From Oligoflexia bacterium (GTDB lineage: Bacteria > Bdellovibrionota > Bacteriovoracia > Bacteriovoracales > Bacteriovoracaceae), in assembly GCA_015231955.1 (NCBI GenBank), contig JADGAN010000011.1, positions 62,001-126,000 of the forward strand: a DNA stretch of 64,000 bases, given 5' to 3'. Positions within the stretch are counted from its first letter, which is position 1. Each line of letters opens with the position of its first letter. The notes beneath the pieces were generated by a model. The model was given only the letters and a program-made list of their open reading frames with translations. It did no database searches and was not told the origin of the DNA. The position numbers were made by a program, and so were the translations under genes. Of this stretch, positions 62,160 to 64,000 are shown piece by piece.

Positions 62160-63071
62160 CTAAAAAATTTTATTATGTGCGAGCACACTTGCTCCGAGAA
62201 CGCCAGAGTGATCACCAAGCATTGGCGGCACAATAAAATCATCAATAGAGTGTTGTAGAAGAGGGTGGACGATGTAGTTTTTTGCCAAGCTCTGTACTTG
62301 CTGGCGAATCATTGTCAGGAGCGGTGGATGTTTCATCACTCCTCCACCCAAGATAATCTTTTTAGGGGACAAGATCATGATGTAGTTTAGGAGAGCGGAA
62401 GCGAGATAGTAGGCCTCGAGTTCCCAACCACGGTGACCGCTAGGAAGTTCGGTTGCAGCAGCGTTCTCCCCAAGCTTCCACCTTGCAATCATCGCAGGCC
62501 CACTAGCAAGCCCTTCCAAGCAATTTTGATGATAGGGACAGACTCCTTCAAAGGGATCGAGCACACGATCGTGAGCAGGATAGAGATGGCCCATCTCTGG
62601 ATGGGTGAGACCGTGGAGTAGTTTTCCCTCTATCATTGCTCCTCCCCCAATACCGGTGCCAACAGTTAAATAGATAAAACTGTCGACACCCTTGGCAGCA
62701 CCAAAGGTGTGCTCTCCCAGAGCAGCAGCATTGACGTCGGTATCGATGGCCACCGCAAGATCGCGACTAAAGGCCAGTCGAACCACCTCTAAAATATTAA
62801 AGTAACTCCAACCTGCTTTGGGAGTGGAGGTGATCGCACCAAAGCGCGAGGATGCGGGATCAAGGTCTAAAGGCCCAAAAGAGCCAATGCCAATGCCTCT
62901 TAAATCTTTATAATAAGAGCTAAAAAAGTCACACACCAAAGAGAGTGTCTCCTTCGGCGTTGTTGTGGGAATATGAATTTTTGCGTGAATGCTTCCCTTT
63001 ATATCCACTACCGCACACACAAATTTGGTGCCTCCCGCCTCAATCCCTCCATAAAGAAGATTTTGCTTCAT
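62160..63071 (-). CDS. ROK family sugar kinase, probably fructokinase
   Basis: The 303-residue kinase has the N-terminal ATP motif GGIEAGGTKF, the sugar-binding DTDVNAAALGEH, the ROK signature GTGIGGGAMI and the zinc site CPYHQNC with THPEMGHL; the HPEMGH...CPYHxxCLEGLASGPA block matches fructokinases (Bacillus YdhR/GmuE type). It phosphorylates a sugar to the 6-phosphate with ATP. It lies 30 bases after the rhamnose-type transporter on the same strand, a plausible uptake-and-kinase pair. Confidence 0.88.
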   Translation of the reverse strand: MKQNLLYGGIEAGGTKFVCAVVDIKGSIHAKIHIPTTTPKETLSLVCDFFSSYYKDLRGIGIGSFGPLDLDPASSRFGAITSTPKAGWSYFNILEVVRLAFSRDLAVAIDTDVNAAALGEHTFGAAKGVDSFIYLTVGTGIGGGAMIEGKLLHGLTHPEMGHLYPAHDRVLDPFEGVCPYHQNCLEGLASGPAMIARWKLGENAAATELPSGHRGWELEAYYLASALLNYIMILSPKKIILGGGVMKHPPLLTMIRQQVQSLAKNYIVHPLLQHSIDDFIVPPMLGDHSGVLGASVLAHNKIF

Positions 63072-63101
63072 AACTCTCTATCCTTTTTTATTTTTATCTT
63101 T

Positions 63102-64000
63102 TTAACTTGCAAGCTGTGAACTCCATCCAAGTAAAATCACCGACAAGAACATTGAACCCAGTCCAATCCACAATATTTTCATGGCATGAGCAGATGCCTC
63201 GTTCCACTCACCCTGCTTTAAACTCCAAAAGGTAGAGCTTAAAATGATTAATACCATGAAGAGTGGCCAACCGATGATGGGACCAAGTTCACCAATCAGT
63301 AGCGAGGCCTGACTGTAGAGGATCAGTGATCCCAACCAAAAGAGTGCCATCACTAAAGAAAAGATCCAGTAGCGGCCACTTCCCTGCTTTTTATAGTTGA
63401 TCCAAGAGTTATTTTTTTGATGAAGCCAGAGCATATAGAGTGCGTAAGGAATAAAGGTAAACAAGAGAAAGCCGGGCCAAAAAACAAAAGCAGTGCCGAA
63501 GGCAGTAGTTCCCGTGTCCATCGCCATTTTTTGTAAGTGAGGTGAGCCAAGGGCAAAAGAGAAGTTTTGTCCGGCCGAGGTAAGCCCTGCAAAAGTTGCT
63601 AGTAAAATTCCTGCGACAAAGGAGCTCCCTGCTCCCTCTTTCCCTTCACCGCGCTTTTGATCCCGAAGCTTTCCTGCATAGGAGGAGATCACAAGTCCCA
63701 GCAAGGCCAAGAGTGTACCAAAAATGGTCAAGGCCCCAAAGGGGGTCGCAATGCGCTCAGGATGCTGAACCAAGAGTGGCAGTAAAAAACCCAGCCCCAT
63801 TGCAAGACCAAGACAAATAACGTATGTAAGTCCTATTCCGATAAGCTTTATGGAAAGGGCAAAGGCCACTTGTCCCGCACCAAACAATACTCCTCCGAGT
63901 ACCATTGCCGAGATGGTAATGGCATCAGAGACGCCATAGATGGTGAGGATATTGGGGATCAACCAGAGGGCCAGCGCTATCGGCATCAGCACAAAAGCGC
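63102..64000 (-). CDS. RhaT-like sugar transporter, 5' end outside window
   Basis: Hydrophobic helices across about 300 residues, with WLIPNILTIYGVSDAI and GVLFGAGQVAFALSIKLIGI, match the L-rhamnose-proton symporter (RhaT, drug/metabolite-transporter superfamily). The frame stays open to the edge of the window and the usual first 50 or so residues are missing, so the true start lies beyond it. It is followed by the ROK kinase. The sugar transported is not known. Confidence 0.8.
   Translation of the reverse strand, partial: AFVLMPIALALWLIPNILTIYGVSDAITISAMVLGGVLFGAGQVAFALSIKLIGIGLTYVICLGLAMGLGFLLPLLVQHPERIATPFGALTIFGTLLALLGLVISSYAGKLRDQKRGEGKEGAGSSFVAGILLATFAGLTSAGQNFSFALGSPHLQKMAMDTGTTAFGTAFVFWPGFLLFTFIPYALYMLWLHQKNNSWINYKKQGSGRYWIFSLVMALFWLGSLILYSQASLLIGELGPIIGWPLFMVLIILSSTFWSLKQGEWNEASAHAMKILWIGLGSMFLSVILLGWSSQLAS

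Overview
The window reads as a compact chromosomal segment (coding density above 90 percent, AT-leaning base composition by eye) from a Gram-negative bacterium. TamA/TamB-type outer-membrane assembly proteins, a periplasmic phosphate-uptake system and many signal-peptide-bearing proteins show two membranes. The mix of a trypsin-type serine protease with an extra C-terminal domain, an alpha-2-macroglobulin, a Gld-type ABC exporter with DUF4340 partner, an HD-GYP/FecR pair and a large set of unrecognised exported proteins suggests a Bdellovibrionota (Bacteriovorax/Bdellovibrio-like) or other deltaproteobacteria-like lineage. That placement is inference; no rRNA, tRNA, CRISPR array or insertion sequence was seen.

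Layout. 1-10 kb: tilS (cut by the window start), a FabK/nitronate-monooxygenase flavoprotein, a YfhO-type membrane protein, a decayed phosphatase-superfamily remnant, a two-gene exported operon with an AATTT tandem repeat before the second gene, NDH-2, a GT39-type glycosyltransferase and a transaldolase. 10-13 kb: trypsin-like protease and a cysteine-synthase-like PLP enzyme with a Cys-rich tail. 13.3-20.2 kb: a complete phosphate regulon, pstS-pstC-pstA-pstB-phoU-phoB-phoR, preceded by a PHO-box-like direct repeat and a TATAAT -10. 20.2-22.6 kb (minus): FecR-domain protein and degenerate receiver/HD-GYP protein. 22.8-28.6 kb: a 1929-residue alpha-2-macroglobulin whose thioester motif is lost. 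29.2 kb: an ECF-type sigma factor.

29.7-43.0 kb is the most unusual part: a divergent pair of operons (five genes leftward, eight rightward) encoding almost only exported proteins that I cannot assign to a known family. It contains a paralogous pair, a second shared module, and several small Cys-containing helical proteins, with an inverted repeat in the central divergent promoter region. It is the best candidate for an undescribed envelope or secretion-related system.

43.2-55.2 kb: metallophosphoesterase, NrnA-like DHH phosphoesterase, a GldA/GldF/GldG-like ABC operon with a DUF4340-like partner and a multispanning protein, a dicarboxylate/amino-acid:cation symporter, glycogen phosphorylase and a probable beta-barrel. 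55.2-57.9 kb is a small accessory patch: DUF2239 gene behind a strong promoter with paired operator-like boxes, a frameshifted Fic N-terminal remnant and an exported ankyrin protein. 57.9-64 kb (minus): tamB, tamA, a ROK sugar kinase and a RhaT-type sugar transporter cut by the window end.

Two cross-cutting traits stand out. Gene ends overlap or abut repeatedly, even between convergent genes. Short period-6 repeats recur inside genes (encoding SG, SN, NT, ES, DS dipeptide runs) and in leader regions, suggesting frequent in-frame slippage.
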